The position numbers and the translations under genes are program-made. Shown in pieces: positions 49,028-57,900 of a stretch of 64,000 nucleotides of DNA (its first letter is position 1; each line of letters starts with the position of its first letter). Origin of the DNA: Myxococcus eversor (GTDB taxonomy: Bacteria; Myxococcota; Myxococcia; Myxococcales; Myxococcaceae). Under the pieces are notes generated by a model. That model saw only the letters and a program-made list of their open reading frames with translations. It was not told where the DNA came from and searched no databases. The stretch lies in assembly GCF_010894455.1 (NCBI RefSeq), contig NZ_JAAIXY010000011.1, forward strand, positions 248,001-312,000, given 5' to 3'.

Positions 49028-49402
49028 TCAGGGAGGCGAGGCCGCCCAGGGCAGCGTCGCCTGCATCACCGCCTCGTGCAGCGCGGCCGTGCGCAGGTGA
49101 CTGAAGCGCTGGTAGTCCGGGTCGTTCACCATCTGGAGGAACGCGGCGCGGCTCGGGTAGCGCACCAGCATGACCGCGTCCCACGTCTGCCCCGGCTCGG
49201 CGACCAGCGCGGTGGAGCCGTCGCCCGCATAGAGGGGCTGCGCGCCCGCCTTGATCATGAAGGGCATGATGGCGCTCGCGTACTCCGCGAACGAAGCCCG
49301 GCCCCCTTCCTTGAACCGCACCAGGTTCATCATCACCAGCGGCCCCCCGGGGTCTTCCTGGATGAAGCGCTGAACGTCGGTGCCCTGCGGATCGACAGCC
49401 AC
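49028..49402 (-). CDS. DUF1330-like dimeric alpha/beta-barrel protein
   Basis: 124 aa from GTG 49402, which has a consensus AGGAGG four bases upstream; an ATG at 49456 would add 18 residues with no ribosome-binding site. The core LVMMNLVRFKEGGRASFAEY, GDGSTALVAEPGQTWDAVML and RYPSRAAFLQMVNDPDYQ matches the DUF1330/ferredoxin-like barrel family, typically small cytoplasmic dimers of unknown activity. Convergent with the amidase gene (14 bases between stops). Confidence 0.75.
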   Translation of the reverse strand: MAVDPQGTDVQRFIQEDPGGPLVMMNLVRFKEGGRASFAEYASAIMPFMIKAGAQPLYAGDGSTALVAEPGQTWDAVMLVRYPSRAAFLQMVNDPDYQRFSHLRTAALHEAVMQATLPWAASPP

Positions 49403-49616
49403 GGTGCCTCCTGAAAAACGAATCGGTCGTCCGCCCCCATCGAGACGGCAGGTCATTGTCCCTCAGTCTCACCGTGCGGTGAACCCGGCACAGGACAGAC
49501 CCGGCATCCCCCATTACTGGGGCACCCACCACCCACGGCGCACAGGACGAGAAAGACATGAACAAGCCGATAGACAAGCGCCCGAGCGCTCGCCGTGTCG
49601 GTCTCTCATTTTTGTC

Positions 49617-50315
49617 TCAGGTATCGGTGCGCTCGCGCTGCGCGTCCAGGTACGCGGCGAAGCCGGCCTTGGACTGGATGCGAAAGGCCGGCAGTCGGGC
49701 CAGGGCCTCTGGAGGGAAGACGTACTGCTCGCAGACGAGGCTTGCGCGCTGCGAGTCATCCTGGGCGCCGAGGAACGGCTGCACCTCGTGCTGGAGGTGG
49801 CCCTGGAAGTGGACCAGCAGCCCGGGCCGCGGCCGCACTTCACCCACGCGGTGATTGTCGTGGAGCAGACGCAGCGCGCCGCCCCGCGCGCCGCGAGGCA
49901 TCTGGAGATACAGGACGCTCACATGGCGAGGCGTCGCGTCAGGGACGCCGCTGGGGCCCTGCAAGGTCGCATCGATGTGTCGGCCCACGCTCTTGCCGGC
50001 ATCGAGCAACAGCAGGTTCAGATAGAACGCGTTGGGTCTCGGTTGTTTCGAGCCGAACAGTCGCTCCCGCCATGGCCAGAGGCCGCGCGCGCTGTCCGGT
50101 TCCAGCACCCGCGCGAGGTATGCGCGCAGGAACGGGAAGCGCGCCTCCAGGGTGCTCCTGCCTTCATGTGTGAAGATGAAGGCGAAGCCCCGACTCGCCT
50201 GGAACGTGCCCATGAGCGGGCTGCGAGCCACGAAACGTGAGCCCAGCAGGGCGTCTCGCAGTGACTCCAACTCCACGGACGGAAGGGCTTGACGGTGGGT
50301 GATGTATGCGCGCAC
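49617..50315 (-). CDS. 2-oxoglutarate/Fe(II)-dependent dioxygenase family protein
   Basis: 232 aa from a GTG at 50315 with no visible Shine-Dalgarno, so the start is uncertain. The jelly-roll ligand set is present: HxD in VGRHIDATL (residue ~112), the distal His in LVHFQGHLQHEVQPF (~170-180) and the 2OG-binding Arg in QRASLVCEQYVF (~190). Probably hydroxylates or demethylates a small molecule, nucleic acid base or protein side chain. It stands divergent to an O-methyltransferase gene, which could point to a shared pathway, but no core biosynthetic gene is near. Confidence 0.75.
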   Translation of the reverse strand: MRAYITHRQALPSVELESLRDALLGSRFVARSPLMGTFQASRGFAFIFTHEGRSTLEARFPFLRAYLARVLEPDSARGLWPWRERLFGSKQPRPNAFYLNLLLLDAGKSVGRHIDATLQGPSGVPDATPRHVSVLYLQMPRGARGGALRLLHDNHRVGEVRPRPGLLVHFQGHLQHEVQPFLGAQDDSQRASLVCEQYVFPPEALARLPAFRIQSKAGFAAYLDAQRERTDT

Positions 50316-50356
50316 GACAAAAGGCGGGGATTGCGAGGGAACTGACCAATAGTGCT

Positions 50357-50385
50357 TTTACAGCCTACCTTTTAGGTTTCAGAAT
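50357..50385 (+). promoter_or_regulatory. Promoter of the O-methyltransferase gene
   Basis: TTTACA at 50357-50362 (5/6 to consensus), 17-base spacer, CAGAAT at 50380-50385 (4/6), 39 bases before the ATG, in an A+T-rich patch. Confidence 0.45.
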
Positions 50386-50424
50386 TGCCGCGTCTCACTC
50401 CCCCCGCGCAAGGTCCCCCCCTGC

Positions 50425-51483
50425 ATGAGCCAGCAACCTCGTCCCGTCAACACCGCTCCTGTCGCTCCCAGCCCGTCTCCTCCGCCCGCGGTCGTGATGA
50501 CCCAGATGGTCTACGGCTTCTGGGTCTCCCGCAGCCTGCAGATCATGGCGGAGCTTGGTATCGCGGACACCATTGGTGAGGTGCCGAAGACAGTGGAGGA
50601 ACTCGCGCAGGCCAGCGGCACCCATGCTCCGGCGCTCCGACGCATGCTCCGACTCCTGACCGGCCTGGGGGTGCTGGTCAAGGACGAGCAGAGCCAGCGC
50701 TTCGGGCTCACGGAGCTGGGCCACATGCTGCGCAAGGACAGCCCCGGCTCGGTGTACGGCTCACTGCGCGCGCACGGCCACCTGCTGTCGTGGCAGGCGT
50801 GGGGAGACCTGGCGTCGTCGCTGAAGACGGGCCAGCCCTCGGTGGAGAAGTTCATGGGGGACAGCTTCTTCGGCTACATGTCCAAGCATCCGGAGGACGC
50901 GGCCATCTTCAACGGCAGCATGGCCGCGTATCAGAGCCTCAATGCTCCGGCGGTGGTGGGCGCGTATGACTTCTCCACCGCGAAGTCCGTGGTGGACGTG
51001 GGCGGTGGAACGGGCACGTTGCTGGCGCACATCCTCCAGTCCCATCCGAACCTCCGGGGCGCGCTCTTCGAGCTGCCGCACGTCAAGGCGGAGGCCACCG
51101 CGCGCCTGTCGAACCTGGGCGTGGCGCCGCGCGCCGAGGTGCTGGAGGGCAACTTCTTCGAGAAGATTCCGTCGGGCCACGACATCTACATCCTGTCGCA
51201 GATCCTCCACGACTGGGACGACGAGCGCAGCCTGAAGATCCTCACCAACATGCGCGAGGCGATGCACCCCGGAGCGAAGCTGCTCATCGTGGAGACGGTG
51301 CTGCCGGGCGACAACGTGCAGCACTTCGGCAACCTCTACGACATGGCCATGCTGGTGCTGGTGGGCGGCCAGGAGCGCACTGGAGCGGAGTACACCGCGC
51401 TGGTGGAGAAGGCCGGGCTGCGCATCCACCGCGTGCTGCCGACGTACATGCCGCCCAGCGTGGTGGAGGTCGTCCCCGCCTGA
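50425..51483 (+). CDS. SAM-dependent O-methyltransferase (plant-type caffeate/hydroxyindole family)
   Basis: 352 aa. An N-terminal dimerisation winged helix (~25-105) precedes the catalytic domain. SAM motif VVDVGGGTGTLLAHIL near residue 190, and ILHDWDDERSLKIL near 256, whose His is the catalytic base in this family. Typical for methylation of phenols, polyketides and other secondary metabolites. The first ~20 residues are Pro-rich. Single gene, divergent from the 2OG oxygenase and followed by a 221-base gap. Confidence 0.88.
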   Translation: MSQQPRPVNTAPVAPSPSPPPAVVMTQMVYGFWVSRSLQIMAELGIADTIGEVPKTVEELAQASGTHAPALRRMLRLLTGLGVLVKDEQSQRFGLTELGHMLRKDSPGSVYGSLRAHGHLLSWQAWGDLASSLKTGQPSVEKFMGDSFFGYMSKHPEDAAIFNGSMAAYQSLNAPAVVGAYDFSTAKSVVDVGGGTGTLLAHILQSHPNLRGALFELPHVKAEATARLSNLGVAPRAEVLEGNFFEKIPSGHDIYILSQILHDWDDERSLKILTNMREAMHPGAKLLIVETVLPGDNVQHFGNLYDMAMLVLVGGQERTGAEYTALVEKAGLRIHRVLPTYMPPSVVEVVPA

Positions 51484-51704
51484 GTCCAACGGCCCGCGGC
51501 CCGGCGTTGCATTTCGCGCCGGGCCGTTGCCCCGAGGGTGGCATCGTTCCACGGTCCGGGTGGGGGTGGACCCCGGACACGACGTCGAGGCGCGCACCGG
51601 AAGGCAATGCGGGCTTCGCTCGGTGGCCCGGCGAGCGGCCGGCCAGGAAATCGACGGGGGCGGTTTTCGGAGGGAATCAGGCTCGATTAGAGTCCGGGGC
51701 GACG

Positions 51705-52529
51705 ATGACGCCCTTCTTCGACGCCATCCTCGCGTTTCCGACCGCGATCTTCACCACGGCAATGGGCGTGGTGCTCACATATTGGCTGTTCGTCATCATC
51801 GGAGCGGTGGGTATCGACCTGCTCGATGGCGGTCACGTCGACTTCGAATCTGGCGGAAAGGCACTGGGCGCGGCGTTCGAGGGCGGGGGCAAGGCCCTGG
51901 CCGGGACGCTGGAAGGTGGAGCGAAGGCGGCGGGCGAGGCCATCCAGGGCGGCGGCAAGGCCATGGGCGCGCATGACCACGACGCGCACATGGAGGGCGG
52001 CATCCTCTCCACGCTGGGCTTCGCGGGCATTCCGCTCACGGTCTCAGTGAGCCTCGTCTCGTTCTTCTCGTGGTTCCTGTCGCTCCTGGCCACGCCTCCC
52101 GCGCACGCGCTGCTGGGTGGCGTGCTGCCTTCGTGGCTGCTCAACAGCACGGTGGGGATTCTCTGCTTCATCGCGGGGCTGGTGATTTCGGGCGTCGCCG
52201 TGCGGCCCCTGCGCCCCGTCTTCGTGGCGCGCAAGGCGCCGGGGCGCGACTCGCTGATGGGCCGGGTGTGCACCATCTCCAGCGGCGGCGTCACGGACCG
52301 CAACGGCCACGCGACGTTCGAGGACGGCGAGGCGGGCTTCATCCTGAACGTGGTCTGCTCGAAGAAGAACGGGCTCAAGCGGGGAGATCCCGCGCTGGTG
52401 CTGTCGTACGACGCCCAGCGGGATGTCTACGAGGTGGAGCCCGTGGACTGGCTGTTGCCGGAAGAGATGGACCAGCTTCGCGACCCCACGCGGGCCGCGG
52501 CGCTGGCCCGCTCGCGAGCGCGCACATGA
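51705..52529 (+). CDS. Membrane protein with C-terminal OB fold (YqiJ/NfeD-like) and an 11-residue glycine repeat
   Basis: 274 aa from ATG 51705. A first membrane helix (~15-37), then four 11-residue Gly/Lys/Ala repeats (~50-93), two more membrane helices (~105-130 and ~142-165), and a cytoplasmic OB-like domain (~175-250) with GRVCTISSGGVTDRNGHATF and VCSKKNGLKRGDPALVL. YqiJ/NfeD-type proteins are usually encoded next to flotillins and act with them at membrane microdomains; here the flotillin gene follows. The repeat between the helices is not part of the usual family description. Confidence 0.8.
   Translation: MTPFFDAILAFPTAIFTTAMGVVLTYWLFVIIGAVGIDLLDGGHVDFESGGKALGAAFEGGGKALAGTLEGGAKAAGEAIQGGGKAMGAHDHDAHMEGGILSTLGFAGIPLTVSVSLVSFFSWFLSLLATPPAHALLGGVLPSWLLNSTVGILCFIAGLVISGVAVRPLRPVFVARKAPGRDSLMGRVCTISSGGVTDRNGHATFEDGEAGFILNVVCSKKNGLKRGDPALVLSYDAQRDVYEVEPVDWLLPEEMDQLRDPTRAAALARSRART
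51852..51983 (+). repeat. Four 11-residue (33-base) repeats
   Basis: Units GGKALGAAFEG, GGKALAGTLEG, GAKAAGEAIQG and GGKAMGAHDHD follow one another without gaps in the OB-fold membrane protein. Eleven-residue periodicity with spaced small and hydrophobic residues suggests an amphipathic, membrane-lying or glycine-zipper helix. Confidence 0.8.
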
Positions 52530-52655
52530 CTTGAGTCGAGGCGCGGTCCGCTCAGGGGGGCGGACCGTGTGTGGATTCGACGCCAGAGGGCTTTCGCGGG
52601 GGATCTCTGGCGCCTGATACAAGGCCCGCTGTCAATACTTCACAGGAAAAAGGCC

Positions 52656-54815
52656 ATGGATCCCATCACCTTGGTAGCCGCCGTCGGCGGAGGCGTCATC
52701 CTCCTCACGGGCATCGTCCTGACCATCGTCCGCCTGTACCGGCAGGTGGATCAGGGCAAGGTGCTCATCGTCAACACGTTGAAGACCGAGCCCCTGGTGA
52801 CGTTCACCGGCGCGGTGGTCTTCCCCATCATCAACCGGGCCGAGGTGATGGACATCGCGCTGAAGACGGTTGAAATCGACCGTCGCGGCAAGGAAGGCCT
52901 CATCTGCCAGGACAACATCCGCGCGGACATCAAGGTCACCTTCTTCGTGCGCGTGAACAAGACGCGTGAGGACGTGCTCAAGGTCGCCCAGTCCATCGGC
53001 TGCGTGCGCGCCAGCGACCAGGAGACGCTCGAGAAGCTCTTCGAGGCCAAGTTCTCCGAGGCCCTCAAGACGGTGGGCAAGAACTTCAACTTCGTGGACC
53101 TCTACACGAAGCGCGCGGAGATCAAGGACAACGTGGTGGAGGTGATTGGCCGGGACCTCAACGGCTACATGCTGGAGGACTGCGCCATCGACTATCTGGA
53201 GCAGACCCCGGTCGAGATGCTCGACAAGGACAACATCCTCGACGCCGAGGGCATCCGGAAGATCACCAAGCTCACCACCGAGCAGAACATCGTCACCAAC
53301 GAGCTGCGCCAGACGGAGCGCCAGGCGGTGACGAAGCGCAATGTGGAAGCCGACCAGAGCATCTTCGAGCTGGAGCGTCAGCGTGAAGAGGCCTCCGCGA
53401 AGCAGCGGCGCGCCATTGAAACGGTGCAGGCCGAGGAGTCCGCGGAGACGGAGCGCGTGAAGCAGGAGCAGTACTCCAAGGCGCAGCTCGCCCGCATCAA
53501 GGCGGAGCAGGAGATCCTCGTCCAGGAGCAGAACAAGTCGCGCGACGTGGAAGTGGCCCAGAAGCACCGCGAGCGCGAAGTGGGAGTCGAGGCGGAGAAC
53601 GTGGAGCGCGCCCGCTCGCTGGCGGCCATCAGCCGGGAGCGTGAGACGGAGCTGGAGCGCATCGACAAGGAGAAGGCGCTCGAGGAGCAGAAGAAGAACA
53701 TCGCCGACGTGGTGCGCGCCCGCATCGCCGTGGAGAAGACGGTGGCGCAGGAGGAGGAGCGCATCAAGGACCTGCGCGTGGAGTCCGACGCCCTTCGCAA
53801 GAAGCAGGCGATCATCATCAACGCCGAGGCCCAGGCGCAGGAGAAGACCGTCAAGGACGTGAACGGCGCCAAGGCCAACAGCGAGATGGCGGTGTTCATG
53901 GCGAAGGAGAAGCTCACCCTCGCCGAGGCGGACCTCGAGGCCGCCGACAAGACGGCCAAGGCGAAGATGCGGCTGGCCGACGGCATCCAGGCCGAGTCCG
54001 CCGCCGAGGGCCTGGCGGGCATCCGCGTGAAGGAAGCGGACGCCGCGGCCACGGAGAAGCTGGGCATGGCGCAGGTGCGCGTGAAGGAGGCGGAGGCCGG
54101 CGCGATTGAAAAGCAGGGCCACGCGCAGGCGCAGGTCGTCCGCGAGCGGCTGCTGGCGGAGGCCGCGGGTGAGCAGGAGAAGGGCATCTCCCGGGCTCGC
54201 GTGCAGGAGGCCGAGGCGGTGGCCATCCACAAGCGCGGCGAGGCGGAGGCCTTCGCCAAGAAGGAGATGCAGCTCGCCGAGGCGTCGGCCATCCAGGAGA
54301 AGCTGTTCGCCGAGGCCCGGGGCCTCGCGGAGAAGGCGGCGTCCATGAAGCTGATGGACGGCGTGGGCCGCGAGCACGAGGAGTTCCGCCTCAAGCTCAA
54401 CAAGGAGCGCGACATCGAGCTGGAGACCATCCGCGTGCGCAAGGACATCGCCCACGCGCAGGCCGAGGTGCTGGCCAAGGCGTTCGCCAACGCGAAGTTC
54501 AACATCGTCGGTGGCGACGGCCAGTTCTTCGAGCGCTTCGTCAAGGCGGTGTCGTTCGGCACCGCGGTGGACGGCGCGTTGGACCATGGCGAGGCCCTGA
54601 AGACGGCGCTGGGGGGCTACCTCAACGGCGAGAAGGACCTGCCGGCGGACCTCAAGGAGATCCTCTCCAAGCCGGGTCTGAGCAACGACGCGCAGAACCT
54701 GGCGGTGGCGGCGCTGCTGCACCGCATGACGCCCGGCCCGGCGGACGTGGGGGCGAACCTGAAGGCGCTCGTGGGCGCCGAGGGCAAGTCGTCCACCACC
54801 GACAAGCAGGGCTGA
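52656..54815 (+). CDS. Flotillin family protein (YqiK-type)
   Basis: 719 aa from ATG 52656 (AGGA eight bases upstream). One N-terminal membrane helix (~5-28), an SPFH/band-7 domain (~30-200; KVLIVNTLKTEPLVTFTGAV), then a long coiled coil (~220-600) with the Ala-Glu-rich repeats of flotillins (EKLGMAQVRVKEAEAGAIEK). The C-terminal ~110 residues form a separate small domain. Flotillins scaffold lipid microdomains; YqiK-type members pair with OB-fold membrane proteins such as the upstream gene. The giant ATPase follows 152 bases later on the same strand. Confidence 0.9.
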   Translation: MDPITLVAAVGGGVILLTGIVLTIVRLYRQVDQGKVLIVNTLKTEPLVTFTGAVVFPIINRAEVMDIALKTVEIDRRGKEGLICQDNIRADIKVTFFVRVNKTREDVLKVAQSIGCVRASDQETLEKLFEAKFSEALKTVGKNFNFVDLYTKRAEIKDNVVEVIGRDLNGYMLEDCAIDYLEQTPVEMLDKDNILDAEGIRKITKLTTEQNIVTNELRQTERQAVTKRNVEADQSIFELERQREEASAKQRRAIETVQAEESAETERVKQEQYSKAQLARIKAEQEILVQEQNKSRDVEVAQKHREREVGVEAENVERARSLAAISRERETELERIDKEKALEEQKKNIADVVRARIAVEKTVAQEEERIKDLRVESDALRKKQAIIINAEAQAQEKTVKDVNGAKANSEMAVFMAKEKLTLAEADLEAADKTAKAKMRLADGIQAESAAEGLAGIRVKEADAAATEKLGMAQVRVKEAEAGAIEKQGHAQAQVVRERLLAEAAGEQEKGISRARVQEAEAVAIHKRGEAEAFAKKEMQLAEASAIQEKLFAEARGLAEKAASMKLMDGVGREHEEFRLKLNKERDIELETIRVRKDIAHAQAEVLAKAFANAKFNIVGGDGQFFERFVKAVSFGTAVDGALDHGEALKTALGGYLNGEKDLPADLKEILSKPGLSNDAQNLAVAALLHRMTPGPADVGANLKALVGAEGKSSTTDKQG

Positions 54816-54838
54816 TTCGGGCGGCAGCAGCACAGGGT

Positions 54839-54864
54839 CCGCCTTCGCGCGAGCGCGAGGGCGG
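54839..54864 (+). terminator. Hairpin between flotillin and AAA+ ATPase genes
   Basis: CCGCCTTCGCGC pairs with GCGCGAGGGCGG (12 positions, one T-G) about 25 bases past the flotillin stop, without a T-run. A second stem CGTCCC / GGGACG (54909-54931) follows. They may partly separate expression of the two genes. Confidence 0.4.
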
Positions 54865-54967
54865 GCATGGCGTCACGACGACCTCGCCCCCAGGCCTTCC
54901 GGGGCGCGCGTCCCTCCCATCGGGCGGGACGGGGGCGGGGTCCCCGCTAAATTTCCGGTGAGCACTC

Positions 54968-57900
54968 ATGGCAACTGACGGTGGCAAGGGCGCGGCGCCC
55001 ACGGGCGAGACGGCGCTAGAGGGGGGGAGCTACGAGGTCATCCGGACGCGCCTCCTGGCACAGGCGGACGTGCTGGGCGCGAAGGCGAACGACCTCAATG
55101 CGCGGCGCAAGGCGTTCTTCGGCGGCTCGGAGCTGGCGGTCACCGGCAACGAGCGGGTGCGCACCGAGAACAACTGCGTGGCGCGCGACATCGTCAGCGT
55201 CGGCAAGTACCTGCTCTTCGGCTACAACGTCTTCATCGGATTGAAGAAGGAGACGTCCGTCGCGGATGTCTTCTCGCTGCACCGCTTCGAGAAGACGGCC
55301 GACGGGTTTGATTTGTCCGCGGTGCCGCACACGGAGGCGGGCGGCTTCCTGGCGGACCCGCGCTTCATCAAGGACTTCAGCGAGCTGTACCGGTACTACA
55401 AGGACGCGAAGCTCCTGCAGCTGCGGCGCAAGGACGCTCGCCTGTTGGCCATCTTCCAGACGGGCCAGACGGCTCGTGACTTGAAGGTGTTCCGCTTCAA
55501 CCTGGACACGGAAGGGCGCGCCACCTACCTGGACAACCAGGGAGAGAAGGACCACGTCTTCCCCCCGTCCCACGACTTCGAGTGGACGGTGGCCACGCGC
55601 GAGAACTACGTGCTGGGCCAGCACCCGCACGTCAACGTGTTGGACCAGGTGTTCGTGGAGACGGTGAAGGGCGACCTCACCGTCAAGGTGGAGAACAACA
55701 CCTCGTCCGGCCTTGGTATCTACAGCGAGCCGGTGGAGGACGCGAACCAGTCGCTGGACGACGCGCGGTTCGCCTGGGCCAAGGTGGGCACGCTCATCCT
55801 CATTCGCGTGCTGCCCTTCCGCGAGAAGGCCCAGCGCTACCTGGTGTTCAACTCGCGCACGCAGCACGTGCTGCGCATCGACGCCATCGGCCAGGCCTGC
55901 ATCCGGCTGCCCGAGGACCAGGGCATCATCTTCCCCGGCGGGTACTACCTCCAGACGGGCGACTACAAGGTCTTCGACGGTGAGGCCACCGGCTCGGGGA
56001 TGGAGTTCAAGCACGTCATCCGCTCGCCGAACGGAGAAGACGTGCTCTACATCTTCCACCAGCGCGAGGAGGGCCGGTACCTGCTCTTCCCGTACAACCT
56101 GGTGCGCAAGGAGGTGCAGAACCCGCTGGTGTGCAACGGCTACAGCCTCTTCGCGGACGGCGGGCTGGTGGTGTTCCGCGAGACGTCGCAGGAGCCCACG
56201 CGCGTGCACCCCATGCAGGTGTGGCAGACGCCCTTCGTGTCGGACGAGCACGCGGCGTCGGTGCCCGCGGCGCCCGGCTACCTGGGCAAGGTGGGCAACG
56301 CGGAGTTGGTGCGCGGCATCTCCGACGCGCTGACGATTCAGCGCGTCGCGAAGACGGACAAGCCCAACCGCCGCACGTACGAGGACCTGGTCGCCGCGGC
56401 CACGCGCGCGCTGGATGCGTACTACTGGCTGGGCCACGCGGAGACGGGTCTGCAGGAGCCCGTGGAGCTCCTGCGCCGGACGTCCGAGCTCATCATCGAT
56501 GAGTTCGAGAAGGTGCTCGCCCTCCAGAAGCGCGCGTTCGAGTCGCTGGCGGAGGCGGAGAAGGCGCAGACGAAGCTGCTGGGGCGCGTGCAGCCGGAGC
56601 TGCTCACCTCGGCCGAGGAGTTCATGCACGTGCTGGCGGAGCTGCGCCAGCAGCGCGGCCACCTCATCACGCTGAAGGACATCCGCTACATGGACCTGGG
56701 GCGCGTGGACGCCCTGGAGAAGGCGGTGGTGGAGGCGTCCGACAACACCAGCTCCGGCTGCGTGGACTTCCTCCAGAAGGGCGAGGCGCTGCAGCCCCTG
56801 GCCGCGCGCCTGGACGAGCTGCTCGCGAAGCTGGAGCCGGTGAAGACCACGGTGGAGCTGGCGCCGCTGGGCGAGGACATCGAGAAGACGGCCCAGGGCC
56901 TCACGGTGCTGGGTGAAGTCGTGGGTGGGCTCCAGGTGGGAGACCCGCTGGCGCGCGCCCGCATCCTGGAGGGCATCTCCGAGCTGTTCGGTCGGCTCAA
57001 CCGCGTGCGCGCGAGCCTCGCCGCCAAGCGCAAGGAGCTGTCCAGCCGGGAGAAGCGCGCGGAGTTCGGCGCCCAGTTCAAGCTGTTGGGGCAGGCGATT
57101 GAAAACGCGCTGGCCCAGGCGGACCTGCCGGAGAAGTGCGACGAGGGGCTATCGCGCCTCACGGTGCAGTTGGAGGAGCTGGAAGGGCGCTTCGGGGAGT
57201 TCGACGAGTTCCTCGGGCAGATCACCCAGAAGCGCGAGGAATTGCTGGAGGCGTTCGGCGCCCGCAAGCAGACGCTGGTGGACGAGCGGCAGCGTCGGGC
57301 GCAGAGCCTCTTCGGCGCGGCGGAGCGCATCCTCCAGGGCGTGCAGCGCCGCTCCAAGACGTTCAAGTCGGATGACGAGCTGAACGGGTACTTCGCCACC
57401 GACGCGATGATCCTCAAGCTGCGCCAGCTCTCCGAGCAGCTCCTGGGACTCCAGGACAGCGTGCGCTCGGACGAGGTGCTGTCGCGGCTCAAGTCCGCCA
57501 AGCAGGACGCGCTGCGGGCGCTGCGCGACAAGCAGGACCTGTTCGCGGATGGCGATTCGCTCATCAAGCTGGGCACCTACCGCTTCAACGTCAACACGCA
57601 GCCACTGGACCTGACGCTGGTGCCGCGCGACGGCGCGCTCTACCTCCAGCTCACCGGCTCCGACTACGCGCAGAAGCTGGAGGACCCGGAGCTGCTCAAG
57701 CACCAGGGCCTCTGGGAGCAGCACCTCGTCTCCGAGACGCGGGACGTGTACCGCGTGGAGTACCTGGCCTCCTGCATCCTCTCCGACGCGGAGGACGGCA
57801 AGGGCGGGCTGACGCTGTCCTCGCTGCACGAGGCGGTGATTGCAGGCACGCTGCTGGAGAAGGTGCGCGCCTACGCGGCGGACCGCTTCGACGAGGGCTA

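Noticed and set aside
52632-54833. 733-aa minus-strand frame opposite the flotillin
   Set aside because: Leu/His/Arg-rich mirror of the Ala/Glu-rich coiled coil, with no independent signal.
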